A stretch of DNA of 64,000 nt from Elgaria multicarinata webbii (GCF_023053635.1 NC_086180.1:4965206-5029205); one strand, 5' to 3'. Shown: positions 42,503-53,572, numbered from the stretch's first letter. Numbers and translations: made by a program. The notes: generated by a model from the sequence alone, not told the origin.

Positions 42503-43430
42503 TTAAGGGTGCAAATATTATGCATGTTTAGACAGAAAGAAAGTCCTACAACTTCAAGCATTTCCCAGAGAGCGCTGCTTTTTTTCTGTCTAAACTAGGG
42601 CTGTGCACGGACCCCCCACTCCGCACCCGATCCACAAATTGCAGATCGGACGTGCTCCGCCCCGCGTCGATCCGCCTATGGTCCACTCTGCTGCGGAGCT
42701 CTGGATCTGAATCGGAGCTCCGCAGTGGCGGTGCCAGGTAAAGCCCTCCTTCCTCCTCCTCCCTTACCTGCGTCCATCGCGGCCCGGCGGCTGCTTCAAC
42801 TGAGCCCGAGGACTCAGACAGGAACACTGGTCTTCCAGTTTGTGTCCTCAGGCTCAGTTGAAGCCACTGCCGGAACGCGACGGACTCCGGTAAGACCTTT
42901 CCCACCTGCCCCCTTACCTGGCTCCGTCGCCGTTGCCACATGGACTGCGGTGGCACCGCCGCCACCAGGTAAGGCCCCCCTCCCTCCTCCCCCCTTACCT
43001 GCATCCATCACATTTCGGCAACGGCTTCACCTGAGGCCGAGGCTCAAAGCGGAAGGGCAGGCCGCAGTTGCGGACTGGTCTTCCGGTGTGAGCCTCAGCC
43101 TCAGTTGAAGCCGCCACTGGACCGCGACAGAGGCAGGTAAGCCCCCCTCCCCTCTGCCCCCTTACCTGGCTCTGCCGCTGTCGCCACACAGACTGCGGCA
43201 GCGCCAGGTAAGCCCCCACTTACCTTTTTTTCAGAGCTCCAGATTGAGGCAAAGGATCCGCTTGGTCTCGATCCTCTTCGCCTCGATCCGCAGCCCCCCT
43301 GACCCGCTTTGTCTCCGCCTTTGTAGGAGGCGAATCAGGCCGCCTCGCTATTGCTTCTACGCTCCAAAGCGAAGTGGAGCACAGCCCTAGTCTAAACATT
43401 TAAGATGCGCCTCAAGTTGCATCTTAAATT
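42503..43430. mobile_element. Family F MITE interrupted by a family B element
   Basis: The left arm TTAAGGGTGCAAATATTATG, CATGTTTAGACAG runs to GTCTAAAC at 42588-42595. After the inserted element the same GTCTAAAC continues at 43390 into ATTTAAGATGC. The right end is degraded and its limit is approximate. Confidence 0.65.
42596..43389. mobile_element. hAT-like element, family B, with splice-donor-like repeats
   Basis: Left TAGGGCTGTGCACGGACCC, right GAGCACAGCCCTA, flanked by an exact 8-bp duplication GTCTAAAC (42588-42595 and 43390-43397). The outer ~100 bp match the ends of 1913-4480, but the interior is different: GC-rich units with CAGGTAAG on the + strand (near 42738, 42967, 43134, 43208) and its complement CTTACCTG (near 42773, 42914, 43004, 43163), plus repeated CTCAGTTGAAGCC. 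No transposase is seen. Confidence 0.85.
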
Positions 43431-44064
43431 GCGAGTCTTTGTCTGTCTTGTTCATGTTGGTCTAGTATCACCTCGGTTCAAAACATTTTACAGGTTTTTG
43501 AAGCAAAGAAAAAGGTATTTGTCCATAGATGGTAGAAGGAATATTTGAAAAGGGGCTTAAATACTGGAGAAAAGCCTTCCTTCCTTCCTTCCTTCCTTCC
43601 TTCCTTCCTTCCTTCCTTCCTTCCTTCCTTCCCTTCCCTTCCCTTCCCTTCCCTTCCTTTCTTTTTTAGAGAGAGAGAGAGAGAGAGTGACTGTAATCTC
43701 TTAACAAAACAAAGAAGCCCAATACGTTTCTTTTGCTCTACTCCTCAGCCCTCTTCAGATATTCCTCTCAGAAGACATGAATGCACATGACATTGGGGTG
43801 TGTGGCATTGTGGTGGAAAACTTTACCTCCCAACCGGTGTGGATAGTTAGACGTCTGGAGGTAGCAAAAGAAAGGGGCTGCCCCGCCCTGATCTTCCTCT
43901 CATTTGCCCTGAGAGGAAGATCAGAAAAGAGCTATTTAGTCTTGAAAACAGCAAGAGCTTGGTTTGGGGGGGGGGGCGGGGGCGGGGAGAGCCCCTTTCT
44001 TTTGCTGCCTGCAACAAATACTCCGCCCTTTGCAAACCACTGCACTAAACAACCATTGGTCAGG
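43431..44064. other. intron 2 sequence with simple repeats
   Basis: Holds (CCTT)n then (CCCTT)n at about 43576-43659, a GA run at 43670-43687 and a G-rich run near 43967-43987. No exon is recognised. Confidence 0.4.
43576..43659 (+). repeat. (CCTT)n / (CCCTT)n microsatellite
   Basis: About 14 copies of the 4-bp unit followed by about 5 of a 5-bp unit, a step from one unit length to another. Confidence 0.95.
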
Positions 44065-44643
44065 TAGAGCCTTGCTGGATTGAACGAAAGGCCCACCTAG
44101 CCCAGCAGTCTCTACACAAAGTGGCCAGGAACCCACAACCAGGACACAGCGCAACAGCACCCTCCCACCCATGTTCCCCAGCAACTGGTGTACATAGGCT
44201 TACTGCCTCTGATACTCGTCCATCAGGACTAGTAGCCATTGATAGCCTTCTTTTCCTCCATGAATTGGCCCAACCTCCTTTCAAAGACATCCAAAATGGC
44301 GGCCGTCTCTACATCTTGCGGCAGTGAATTCCATAGTTTGCACTGTGGGGAGAAGTCCTTCTGTTGATCAGTCAGCTTCATGGGATGACCCCATTGGGTT
44401 CTAATATTATGACTGAGAGTGGGAGAAAAATGTCTCCCTATCCACATTTTCCACACCGTGCATAATTTTGTACACCTCTATCGTATCTTCCCTGACCTCT
44501 TTTGTAAGCTAAACAGTCCCAGACGTTGTAACCTTTCTTCATAGGGGAGATGATCCAGCCCTTTGAGCATTTTAGTTGCTCTTTTCCGCACTTTCCCCCA
44601 ACTCTACAATATGATTTTTTAAAGTGCGGTGACAGGAATTGGT
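44065..44643 (-). mobile_element. CR1-related LINE (GATCAGACC subfamily), 3' part
   Basis: CCCACCCATGTTCCCCAGCA, GTGTACATAGGCTTACTGCC and CTTGCGGCAGTGAATTCCAT on the + strand. The - strand encodes KDFSPQCKLWNSLPQDVETA. Confidence 0.85.
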
Positions 44644-45480
44644 GTAGCTGGATCCGCCGCAGCGCAGAAGGGAAAGGAGAGCTGAGTTGTGCTTGGAAAT
44701 GGGAACAGCTCCAGAGCCGGACAGCTGGCACCCTTTGCTCTCCAGTGCTGTTTTAGCCAGATTGGATTTCGGCTGTCTGTGACTGGCCTTATCTCCTCCT
44801 ATTTTAATAGCTCCTTTTGTTTGTTTGGGATTTGCCTAAGGCCACGGGCTGTGATGCCTCCGGAGGCAGCTGCTTCGCGGCTGCAGGACGGCAGAGATTT
44901 TGCACCCTTTAAGACGCTAACAACGGCCCCAATTAGGACGGCGTGTCTGACGCCAAAAACATTCAGCACTTGCACAAAAGGCGTAACAAGACCGGCCCTG
45001 CCGCATGGGCTTCCACAGCCTAATTTAGACAAAGGCGGAGAGCAATAAAGTAGAACCACGCTCTCGAGAAGGGGGAGAAGGTCCCAAACAATTAGACACG
45101 TAAATGAATCTCCCAGCGTGGTTTTAGAAACAGTTGAGCGTTTGGCAGGCGACAAAGAAGCAGAAGACGCAGCGCTAGAAAGGAGGATGCTGAGAAATAG
45201 CTTTGTTTATTGCACAACAATGTCGGAAGCTGGCTTGCAGCCGATCAGGCTCCGTGTAGCCCATTATTGCCTGCTCTGACTGGCAGCAGCTGTCCAGGGC
45301 CCTTCGCTTGCTGCCTTCTCTCACGAACTGGAGCTGCCAGCTACGGAATGTGGGGACTTTGGGGCTGTACTGCACAGCTATGTTAGCCAAATGCCCACCG
45401 CACTGATGGTGTGTAAAGAGAGGGCTTGCATTTGTGAGGGCTGTTGTGGGTGCAGACAGATGCACTCTGCTGGCGCTCAG
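44644..45480. promoter_or_regulatory. Candidate non-coding regulatory block in intron 2
   Basis: About 840 bp with no visible repeat, balanced base composition and many transcription-factor-like words: CCCCAATTAGG (near 44928) and ACAATTAGAC (near 45089), homeodomain-like; CTTATCTCC (near 44789), GATA-like on the - strand; TAATTTAGAC (near 45020). No consistent reading frame is seen. This makes it the most unique-looking stretch of intron 2, but function is only inferred. Confidence 0.3.
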
Positions 45481-46009
45481 GAAGGCTGCCTGCCTGTGAG
45501 GGCTGGGCCAACTCTGGGGAAAGGATGGAGGGGCAGCTTTGAAGCGCCCAGGTGTTGCAATGGACAGAGGGCTGATTTGGGTCCTGATCAGCCGTGAAGT
45601 TGACTGGGCCAGCCCCTGTTTCTTAGCCTCACCGGCTTACAGACTGGAGCAGCTTTGAGTCTTGACTTGGGGGGTGGGGGTCCCCAGGGCTGAGAGCAGG
45701 CCCCAGCGCCATGAATCTCCCCATGTGCACGCCTGGATTTTCTCCACAGGAGTGAATCAATAAAGGAGGATGCACACTTGGAAAAAGAAGAAAGGCCATG
45801 GGTGTCTTCGTTGCTTGTGCTCACTGTCATATTTGCACCGTGAATGGAAACAGGCTGCACTGCAGGAGGGCAGGGTCTTGGGTGTCTCCAGTTACGCAGG
45901 GACTTGGGCAGCAGGGGCCACCTGTTGGCCATCTGCTCGTCAGAGATAGATTGCCACTGAATGGTGAGGCTTTGTTTAACTACCATGGCTAACAGCTGCT
46001 GATAAATCT
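45481..46009. other. intron 2 sequence, nothing recognised
   Basis: No exon or repeat end is identified. Confidence 0.35.
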
Positions 46010-46098
46010 AAAGAACATAAGAAGAGCCCTGCTGGATCAGACCAAGGGTCCATCTAGCCCAGCATTCTGTTCACACAGTAGCCAACCAGCTGTTAACT

Positions 46099-46588
46099 GG
46101 TATTAACATTCAAAGCCCTAAACGGTTTGGGGCCAGGTTATTAGAAGGAACGCCTCCTCCCATATGTACCTGCCTGGACCTTAAGATCATCCACAGGGGC
46201 CCTTCTCTGTGAGCCCCTGCCAAAGGAAGTGAGGTAGGTGGCTACTAGGAGGAGGGCCTTCTCTGCTGTGGCACCCTGGTTGTGAAACGAGGTCCCCAGA
46301 GAGGTTCGCCTGGCGCCTAGACTGTATTCCTTCCATCGCCAGCTGAAGACCTTTTTATTTTCTCCGTATTTCAACACCTAATTTTAAACTTTGCTGTTTT
46401 AATTCCGTATTTTAATCTATATCAATTCCTGCTGCGTGGTTTTATCCTGGTTGTGCTTTTCATATTGTATTTTGTATTTGTGTTTTTAGACTGTTGGTTG
46501 TTTTATTTTGCTTTTCATGGTTTTAATTCTTGTGAACTGCTCAGAGAGCTTCGGCTATTGGATGGTATAAAAATGTAATAAATAAATA
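46099..46588 (+). mobile_element. L2-type LINE 3' end
   Basis: AAGCCCTAAACGGTTTGGGG, CCCTTCTCTGTGAGCCCCTG, then the 3' UTR GTGAACTGCTCAGAGAGC and a TAATAAATAAATA tail. Confidence 0.88.
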
Positions 46589-46679
46589 GATAGACTGGGA
46601 ACCCACAAGCAAGACACCGGTGCAATAGCACCCTCCTTCTCCATGAATTTGGCCAATCCCTTTTGAATCCCATCTACAC

Positions 46680-46993
46680 AGGGTGACCATATGGAAAAGA
46701 GGACAGGGCTCCTGTATCTTTAACAGTTGTATAGCAAAGGGAATTTCAGCTGGTGTCATTTGTACTCATGCAGCACCTGGTGAAATTCCCTCTTCATAAC
46801 AGTGAAAGCTGCAGGAGTCCTGCCTAGCATGACCAGATACAAAAGAGGGCAGGGCCCCTGCAACTTTAACTGTTGTGATGAAGAGGGAATTTCACCAGGT
46901 GCTGCATGCAGACTAATGACACCTGCTGAAATTCCCCTTTCTATACTGCTAAAGATACAGGAACCCTGTCCTCTTTTTCATATGGTCGCCCTA
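46680..46993. mobile_element. Palindromic MITE, family C
   Basis: AGGGTGACCATATGG at the left is inverted with CATATGGTCGCCCTA at the right. Internal TGAAATTCCC and GGGAATTTCA blocks are paired. The target duplication is not clear. Confidence 0.82.
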
Positions 46994-47020
46994 CACCTAC
47001 GTTACCACCATCTTTGCTGA

Positions 47021-47635
47021 GTCTATTTTCCCACCCCTTAATTTTATTTTATTTTTGGGCAGGGGATAGTTTGAGTCTCTGAGCAAACGTGGTGTGTGTG
47101 TGTGTGTGTAAGTAACACCGAGAGACAAAAGCAACACATTCAGTTGGGGTTTCTTGCTCTGTTTACTCTGAATTTCAGAAATAACTGAGAGTGAGCAAAC
47201 ATGTGAGAACAGGAGGCAGGCGGTCTGTTTCTGATTCTATATATAGGCCAGGAGTGGCTGTGAGAGGGGAAGGCAGTGCAGCTCCTGGGTTTATTTTTAC
47301 TTGCCCCTCGTGTCCCAGGGCCGAGCATTTTTTAGGAAGGCAACAGAGAGGGGTGCGATTTTAAGGCGGTCATGAGGCTTTTCGTCTTCCTCCTGCGTTG
47401 GCAGAAGGCGTGCTGCAAACCCCAGGGGAATTACAAAGAAGGAGGGACGGATCCTTTCCAGGAACCATGCGTCCTGCTGGGAACCCCCTTGCTCTGGATT
47501 TCCGTAGAGCGAGGTGTGGGGTGGGCTGCCTGCCTAGGTCTGGCCTGCCTCCCCTGGAGATGTTCTTTCGTAACAACCCAGCCCAAGTATCCTCACAGCT
47601 ACGGAGACCCCGCCGATAAAATTAGACACTCTCAA
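47021..47635. other. intron 2 sequence, nothing recognised
   Basis: A short (GT)n lies at 47092-47109. No exon is recognised. Confidence 0.35.
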
Positions 47636-47745
47636 TTCAGCTTTCCCCAGCCCAGATGCAGCCGTCCAAAGACTGCATCTGGGGATGATGGGAGTTGCAT
47701 TCCAACACATCCAGCAGGTGCCAGGCTGGAGGAGGGTGCTCTGAA
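47636..47745. mobile_element. Palindromic MITE, family E
   Basis: AGCTTTCCCCAGCCCAG and GGGAGTTGCATTCCAACACA, then GTGCCAGGCTGGAGGAGGG, resemble other family E copies; it is diverged. Confidence 0.6.
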
Positions 47746-47869
47746 TTGGCAATGCCCTGGAGCCAAACTGGGGATCAGTGGGAGCGAGGTCAGGCCTAAA
47801 CCAGCCTGATTTCTCCGCCGGATGCTAGGAGGAATCTTTGTCCCTGCAGGCCTCCTGCTCCCTGGCTTC

Positions 47870-48070
47870 CTCCCTCTTGCCCGGCCCTGTGAGGAAGTCG
47901 ACGTGGAGCCATAATAACCCAGTGCTCAAACGGCATTAGCAGGCTCTGAGTCACTCAGGCTCCAAGATCCAGGCCTGGCAATTACAGTAAGAGGTCAGAT
48001 GCAGCTGTACGTTTCCATGGCAATAAGCATCCTGGCGAGGCCTAGTGGCAGTTGGGGCCTGCAGTGTAGC
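47870..48070. promoter_or_regulatory. Candidate regulatory block with X-box-like and AP-1-like sites
   Basis: GTTTCCATGGCAAT at about 48011-48024 is close to the palindromic RFX X-box. CTGAGTCACTCAG at about 47947-47959 contains TGAGTCA, the AP-1 core, within a palindrome. GGCAATTACAG follows near 47977. The segment has no visible repeat. Binding is inferred from motifs only. Confidence 0.3.
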
Positions 48071-48138
48071 AAGGCCCAGGTTAGGACCCCCACACCACAC
48101 ACTTCAGCACAGGGTCCCCCAAAACAGACACCCCCCCC

Positions 48139-49180
48139 CAGGGTGGATAAAAATCAGTGATTTTTTAAAAATAATAATAATAAAAATGGATTTTTAAAAA
48201 TTTAAATCGGATTTTTGTTTATTTAAATCAGATTTTTTTTATTTAAATCAGATTTTTTTTATTTAAATCAGATTTTTTGGATTTAAATCGGATTTTCTGG
48301 ATTTAAATTGGATTTTTTGGATTTAAATCATATATTTTTATTTAAATTGGATTTTTTGGATTTAAATTGGATTTTTTTGGATTTAAATCATATATTTTTA
48401 TTTAAATCAGAATTTTTTATTTAAATTGGATTTTTTTAATTTAAATTGGATTTTTTTATTTAAATCAGATTTTTTTTAATTTAAATCAGATTTTTTAGTT
48501 TAAATTGGATTTTTTGGATTTAAATTGGTTTTTTTAATTTAAATCAGATTTTTTTATTTAAATTGGATTTTTTTAAATTTAAATTGGATTTTTTATTTAA
48601 ATCAATTTTTTTTATTTAAATTGGATATTTTTTAATAAAATGTTTTTTGAGGAAAAAGATAGTTTTCTATTTAAGATACATTATAGTCCAAAGGTTATTC
48701 ATCATGAAATAAGGATTAGTTTTTAATTATGTAGCATGAGGCTGTTTAAAGTTTTTGGTAAATGAATTCCATTAATCCATTCACAATCTCATGCTCTTCC
48801 AGAGGTTTCTGTAAGATTATTTTTCTCCTTCCAATAAAGTACAGCAGAAAAGTTGTCCAAATATGAATGATTAACCTATTAAACTGGAGATAGTTCACCT
48901 CGCAATAATGTCATAATTATCTATCTATGATGTGTTTCTAATAGTATAACCAAAACAGTTTTTTTATATAACTGTAAAACTAATCTGAAAAGTTGCTATT
49001 CTAAAAATGAAACCTTCATCTGGTTGCAAATATTACGATTATACCAGCAAGAAGGAGTCTTTGGTAACTCTGAATATAGCGAGGAAGAGTGCACTTTTTT
49101 TGGGGGGGGGGAAGTCACATGATTAAATCGAGTCTTTCTGAGTAGTGATTTAAATCGTGATTTAAATCAAATCCACCCTG
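48139..49180. mobile_element. hAT-like element, family D (CAGGGTGGAT), with AT-rich minisatellite
   Basis: Left CAGGGTGGATAAAAATCA and right TTTAAATCAAATCCACCCTG are inverted. The flanks CCCCCCCC (48131-48138) and CCCATCCC (49181-49188) could be a decayed 8-bp duplication. The ends recall the widespread hAT families whose ends carry TGATTTAAATC. The left half is a minisatellite. Confidence 0.75.
48160..48640 (+). repeat. ATTTAAATC(A)GATTTTTT minisatellite, 17-20 bp unit
   Basis: About 25 units in which TTTAAAT alternates with T-runs; variants ATCAG, ATTGG and ATCGG are mixed. The unit matches the element's own terminal TTTAAATC word, so the array probably grew from its terminal repeat. Confidence 0.9.
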
Positions 49181-49724
49181 CCCATCCCCCTATCTTTTGC
49201 TCTCTCACTCACAGCCCATACAGGGAGATTGAGAGAGGGGTGCACAGAAAGGGGAATTGCCCTATTTGCATTTCCTCCTTGGCTTTTCACCAGAAAAAAA
49301 AGTATTTTGTTTCCTACTAGCGCTACTGTTAAGATGAGAAGGTGAGATTATATAGAAGACCTGAGCTGCTGGATGGAACCACATCCCCCCGTGTAAGGAC
49401 TCTGTTGCCAAGTGAATTCAAAGCATATCCATGCATCGGCCATTCTGCAGCGGATGCCTAGGGTTGCTCCCCCAAAAGAAGACACGCACCACCAAAAGAG
49501 AGGGCAAAAGAGGACCTCTATTTGCATAAAACCTGCATATGCTCATTTAGATGTGTAGATCCCAACGTAAAAATACGTACTATAACGTAAATAGAAATAC
49601 AGTACCTCTCACCATAATGTCGAAGGCCAGGTGACACTGTGTGCCTTCCTCTCAGTCTCTTGTCCAGATGCTGCAGCTGGGCAACTTCAAGGCCCAGCCG
49701 CTTTGCCTTCTGATGTTTTTAAAT
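49181..49724. other. intron 2 sequence, nothing recognised
   Basis: No exon or repeat end is identified. Confidence 0.35.
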
Positions 49725-49767
49725 CTTTATTTATTTATTAAGTTTTTATACTACGCAATAGCCAAGG
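49725..49767 (-). mobile_element. L2 3' tail
   Basis: TTTATTTATTTATTAAGTTT, then TATACTACGCAATAGCC; very short, abutting the next element. Confidence 0.65.
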
Positions 49768-50039
49768 CTCAGTTGAAGCCTGCGACAGACCACAACAGAC
49801 ACAGGTAAGCCCCCCTCCCTCCTGCCCCCTTACCTGGCTCTGTCGCCGCACGGACTGTGCCACCGCTGCTAGGTGAGCCCCCCTCCCCCCTTACCTGCGT
49901 CTGGAGCTCCAGATGGAGGCGAACTGCTTCGCCTCGATCCGCAGCAACCCCGACCTGATTCGGATCCGCCTTTGGCGGAGGCGGATCGGGTCGCTCTGCT
50001 CCGGATTTGCGATCCAAATCAGAGCGGAGCACAGCCCTA
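49768..50039. mobile_element. Family B hAT-like element, right end only
   Basis: CTCAGTTGAAGCC and ACACAGGTAAGCCCCC, then GATCAGAGCGGAGC-type sequence, ending GGAGCACAGCCCTA at 50039. It matches the right half of 42596-43389; the left end is missing. Confidence 0.75.
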
Positions 50040-50245
50040 GGGAAAAGTGTACTTAAATCAGTTTAATAGCAATTCCTTCTTTCTCCCTAGGGAGGCCTAG
50101 GAACTTTATTCGCATGGGGAGAGAGGGCAGTGGGGGATCTGAAACTATTCTCAGCACTTCCATCAAGCTGCTGTTCCCATGGGATTCTACGGGTGCAGTG
50201 GCTGCAGTTAAGGCGGTATCAAACTGATGGACTTATAAAGACCAT

Positions 50246-50608
50246 ATGGACACAAGATTGAGGGGAGACATGATAGCACTCTTCAAATACTTAAAAGGTT
50301 GTCACACAGAGGAGGGCCAGGATCACTTCTCGATCCTCCCAGAGTGCAGGACACGGAATAACGGGCTCAAGTTAAAGGAAGCCAGATTCCAGCTGGACAT
50401 CAGGAAAAACTTCCTGACTGTTAGAGCAGTACGACAATGGAACCAGTAATCTAGGGAGGTTGTGGGCTCTCCCACACTCCCACATTCAAGAGGCAGCTGG
50501 ACAACCCTCTGTCAGGGATGCTTTCGGGTGGATTCCTGCATTGAGCAGGGGGTTGGACTCGATGGCCTTGTAGGCCCCTTCCAACTCTGCTATTCTATGA
50601 TTCTATGT
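50246..50608 (+). mobile_element. CR1 LINE, 3' end
   Basis: AGATTGAGGGGAGACATGAT to CTATTCTATGATTCTATG. Confidence 0.9.
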
Positions 50609-51107
50609 GCTCTTGGGCATGTTGTTGGGTCTCAATCCATGTGGTCACATGACGGAGGCACTCCAGAGTCAATAGTTGACATTTGAGAATGGAAAAATGA
50701 TGGCAAATGGACTTGAGGGTTGGGGTTTTCTATGGCTGAGGGATTAAACCACTTCATGACCAGCTTAACACTTGACCTGGGAAGTCATGGATTTCAGCCA
50801 TGACGGCTTCCATAATCTGTATGTTCAAGATGAGCTTCAGTGGTTGCAGAGGTTGGCAGAATAAGAGTGTGCCAGGGGAATCCAGGCTGTGTGCCAGATA
50901 TCTGCCTGGTAACTCTAGTATCTATGTCTGTTTGATATCATTAACATGTACATTGTACTTCGCGTGTTACAGTGTAAGGAAAAACTTTGTTCTCTGCCCC
51001 AAGGAGCTTACAATCTAAAGTTTGACAATAGGGAGAGCACAGGCAAAGGGAAATGAACAAATACAGTTAGGTGTACTTATTTATTACTACGTTTTATTTA
51101 ATTATTA
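50609..51107. other. intron 2 sequence with a LINE-like motif near 50990-51060
   Basis: CCCCAAGGAGCTTACAATCT is a common LINE 3' region motif on the - strand. Nothing else is recognised. Confidence 0.4.
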
Positions 51108-51294
51108 AATTGATATCCCACCTTTTTTCGGCCAAGGAACCCAAGGTGGTGTACATAATCCTCTTTCTCTCCATTTCTATCCTCACAAATAACAACTACT
51201 CTGTGAGGTAGGCTGAGTGGAGAACAGAACCCGGATTTCCCAACTCCCAGTCCAACACTTTAGCAACTACACCACACTGGCTTAGAAGACTTTG
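51108..51294 (-). mobile_element. Sauria-type SINE, second copy
   Basis: TTGATATCCCACCTTTTTTC, GGAACCCAAGGTGGTGTAC, CTGTGAGGTAGGCTGAG and CTACACCACACTGGCTTA are the reverse complement of the 16013-16248 element, with the middle shortened. Confidence 0.88.
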
Positions 51295-51429
51295 AGGGGG
51301 AATGAAGCTCTAGGATTAAGCAAGGGATGTGGAAAGAGAGAGAGAGTTGGGTAGAGAACTCCATGCTGCAAGTCTGGGGCAGACACCCTGAGATCGTATG
51401 GCTGCATATGGCTCTTGGCCCAATATTTA

Positions 51430-51502
51430 ATTTAATTTATTTATTCATTGCATTTGTATACCGCCCCATAGCCGAAGCTCTCTGGGCGGTTCACATAAGA
51501 TA
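51430..51502 (-). mobile_element. L2 3' end
   Basis: TTTATTTATTCATTGCATTT, then ATACCGCCCCATAGCCGAAG and GGCGGTTCACA. Confidence 0.85.
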
Positions 51503-52554
51503 AACATATCATGCAACCCTCTGCCTAATTTCAAACGCCCTCTGCATGTGATCAATTCAGACCTCTGGAAAGAGCAATTTGTCCCTTCCTGACTTCCTGT
51601 TGTGTGAGAAAGAAGAGAGAGAGAGAGAGAAAAGTGGGGTGGCAGAAAGAGAAAAGGGGTGACCCATCCACCGTTACCTTTGGCCTTGCACACCGCCAAC
51701 GTTTGGGCCCCAGCAGAGGAAGGGTTGCCCTCCCTTGCTCTAAGCGTTCTGGGGAGGGCATCAGTGGCAGAGAGGGAGGATGGGGGATGTTGAACAGGCA
51801 GGCTAGCTACTTTGCTAATGGGACCACAGCTGTTGCACGCTGCTTCGGTAGCCTTACTCGGTCCCAGCCAGCTAGCTCTGCGCCACACCTTAAACAGGGC
51901 TACTGTCGAACACTCCTTCCCAGATGGGCGCTGGCACACAGCCCGCCGGATTGAAACAAAGCTCCAACAAGGACGTTGAAGGCCCTTTCATAGGCAAAGA
52001 CATCAAAGCTTTCAGCAGGACTAGGATTTTCTCCGAATAGTCCCCGCTGGGTGGAAAGAGATTCTCCCCCCTTTATCTCCTCCTCCACATGCCTCCATAT
52101 CTCAGCTGCAGCCCACACCCTTCGCTCTATCAGGCCCTGGAAACCAGTTGGGCATTCTTTGGGAATGACTCAAGGGCTTCGGCAAGCGGAGGGGGTTGGG
52201 TGGTATCCCGGGAGGGGCTGTTCTGCGGCGTTGCGCCTGGCCTGCTAGCTGAAAAGAGTTGGGAAGGGATCCCATTTGGCTGGGGAAGGGAATCCGTCCA
52301 CGCATTGTGACCAGTGATTGGTGTCTCCTGGGCTTCAGGCAATGGGACGGGTGATTTGTTATAAATTTGGATGTGTCCTGACCTCTCCTCAAGGGCCCAG
52401 TGAATCTGGCTTGGAGATGCTGCTACGGAATGTCACAAGATGTTCTGCTCAGAGACCAAACTTGCAGCTTTGCCACGAGCTGCTCAAACACCCTGGGTGA
52501 TGAAGAAGGACAAAAAGCAGAGCGTAGGAATAGATGGTCAATTCTCCCGATGGA
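51503..52554. other. intron 2 sequence, nothing recognised
   Basis: A GA run lies at 51615-51632. Overlapping short open frames at 51445-52500 have no recognised similarity. This ~1-kb stretch may be unique. Confidence 0.35.
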
Positions 52555-52559
52555 GGGAA

Positions 52560-53120
52560 GTAAATAGTGGGGGTCCCACAGGGATCGGTATTGGGACCAG
52601 TTCTTTTCCACTCGTGCATAAATGATCCGGAATTAGGTGAAGCGGTGAAGTGGCCAAGTTTGCCGACGACACAAAATTATTTAAGGTTGTTAAAACACGA
52701 AGGGATTGTGAAGAGCTCCAAAGGGATCTCTCCAAGCTGGGAGGGTGGGCGTCCAAATGGCAGATGCGGTTCAATGGAAGCAAGTGTAAGGTGATGCACG
52801 TTGGGGCAAAAAAACCCAACTTCCAAGTATAACCTGATGGGATCTGAGCTAGTGGCGACCGAAGATGAAAGAGATCTTGGGGTTGTGGTGGACAGCTCGA
52901 TGAAAATGTCCGCCCAGTGTGCGGCCGCTGTAAAGAAGGCAAACTCCATGTTAGGCATTATTAGAAAAGGAATTGAGACTAAAGCTGCCGGTATCATATT
53001 GACTTTATACAAATCTATGGTGCAGCCACACTTAGAATACTGTGTACAGTTCTGGTCACCACACCTAAAAGGGATATTGTAGAGATGGAAAAAGTGCAGA
53101 AAAAAGGGCAACTCCTTTAG
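52560..53120 (+). mobile_element. CR1 LINE, internal part with the reverse transcriptase palm
   Basis: Read in more than one frame it encodes GVPQGSVLGPVLF (about 52567), then AKFADDTKLFKVVKTRRDCE at 52650, containing the FADD catalytic motif, and LGVVVDSSMKMSAQCAAAVK and YCVQFWSPHL. It is a different CR1 subfamily from the 3' ends elsewhere and lacks the 3' tail. Confidence 0.9.
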
Positions 53121-53571
53121 AGTTCTCAATGAAACCTGGAGTGGATTCATCACCCAACTGACATCGGCGCCACAGCTGGCTGGGGATAATGGGACATATA
53201 GTCTGACAGGTTGAGGGTGGCTGTTGTTGGGACCGTGTCACATGGAGTGGCTAGGTGGTTTCACCTTCTTCTCCTTGAATCACTTTCTCAATGTAAATCA
53301 CTCCTCGAAGCTGCTGTTTTCCCCGTCTTGGAAAACAATGGGTGTCCACAAGCAAGCCTTCCTTGTGGCCCTGTTATGAGCTTTAAAGACATCTCAACTT
53401 CAATTTCATTTCAGTGGGTTTTCCAAACAAATAAACACATCTCAAAGGAGCTGAAATTCTTTGGGACAAACGTTTTGCCTTGGGGACTTGGTGGTCTTTC
53501 ATCCCCATTTCCCAACAGTCTCCAGAGTTCATGTCTTTGAGCGTGAGCCATGAGGATTCTGGGAAATCAGT
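53121..53571. other. intron 2 sequence; family K-like fragment at 53120-53200
   Basis: TTTAGAGTTCTCAATGAAAC and CTGGAGTGGATTCATCACC resemble family K. Nothing else is recognised. Confidence 0.4.
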
Positions 53572-53572
53572 G

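Larger units (their letters stand above)
46010..47020 (-). mobile_element. CR1-related LINE interrupted by L2 and a MITE
   Basis: Pieces of the GATCAGACC subfamily lie at 46010-46098, 46589-46679 and about 46994-47020. Between them are an L2 (46099-46588) and a family C MITE (46680-46993). ACTGG occurs at both L2 junctions and may be its target duplication. Confidence 0.7.
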
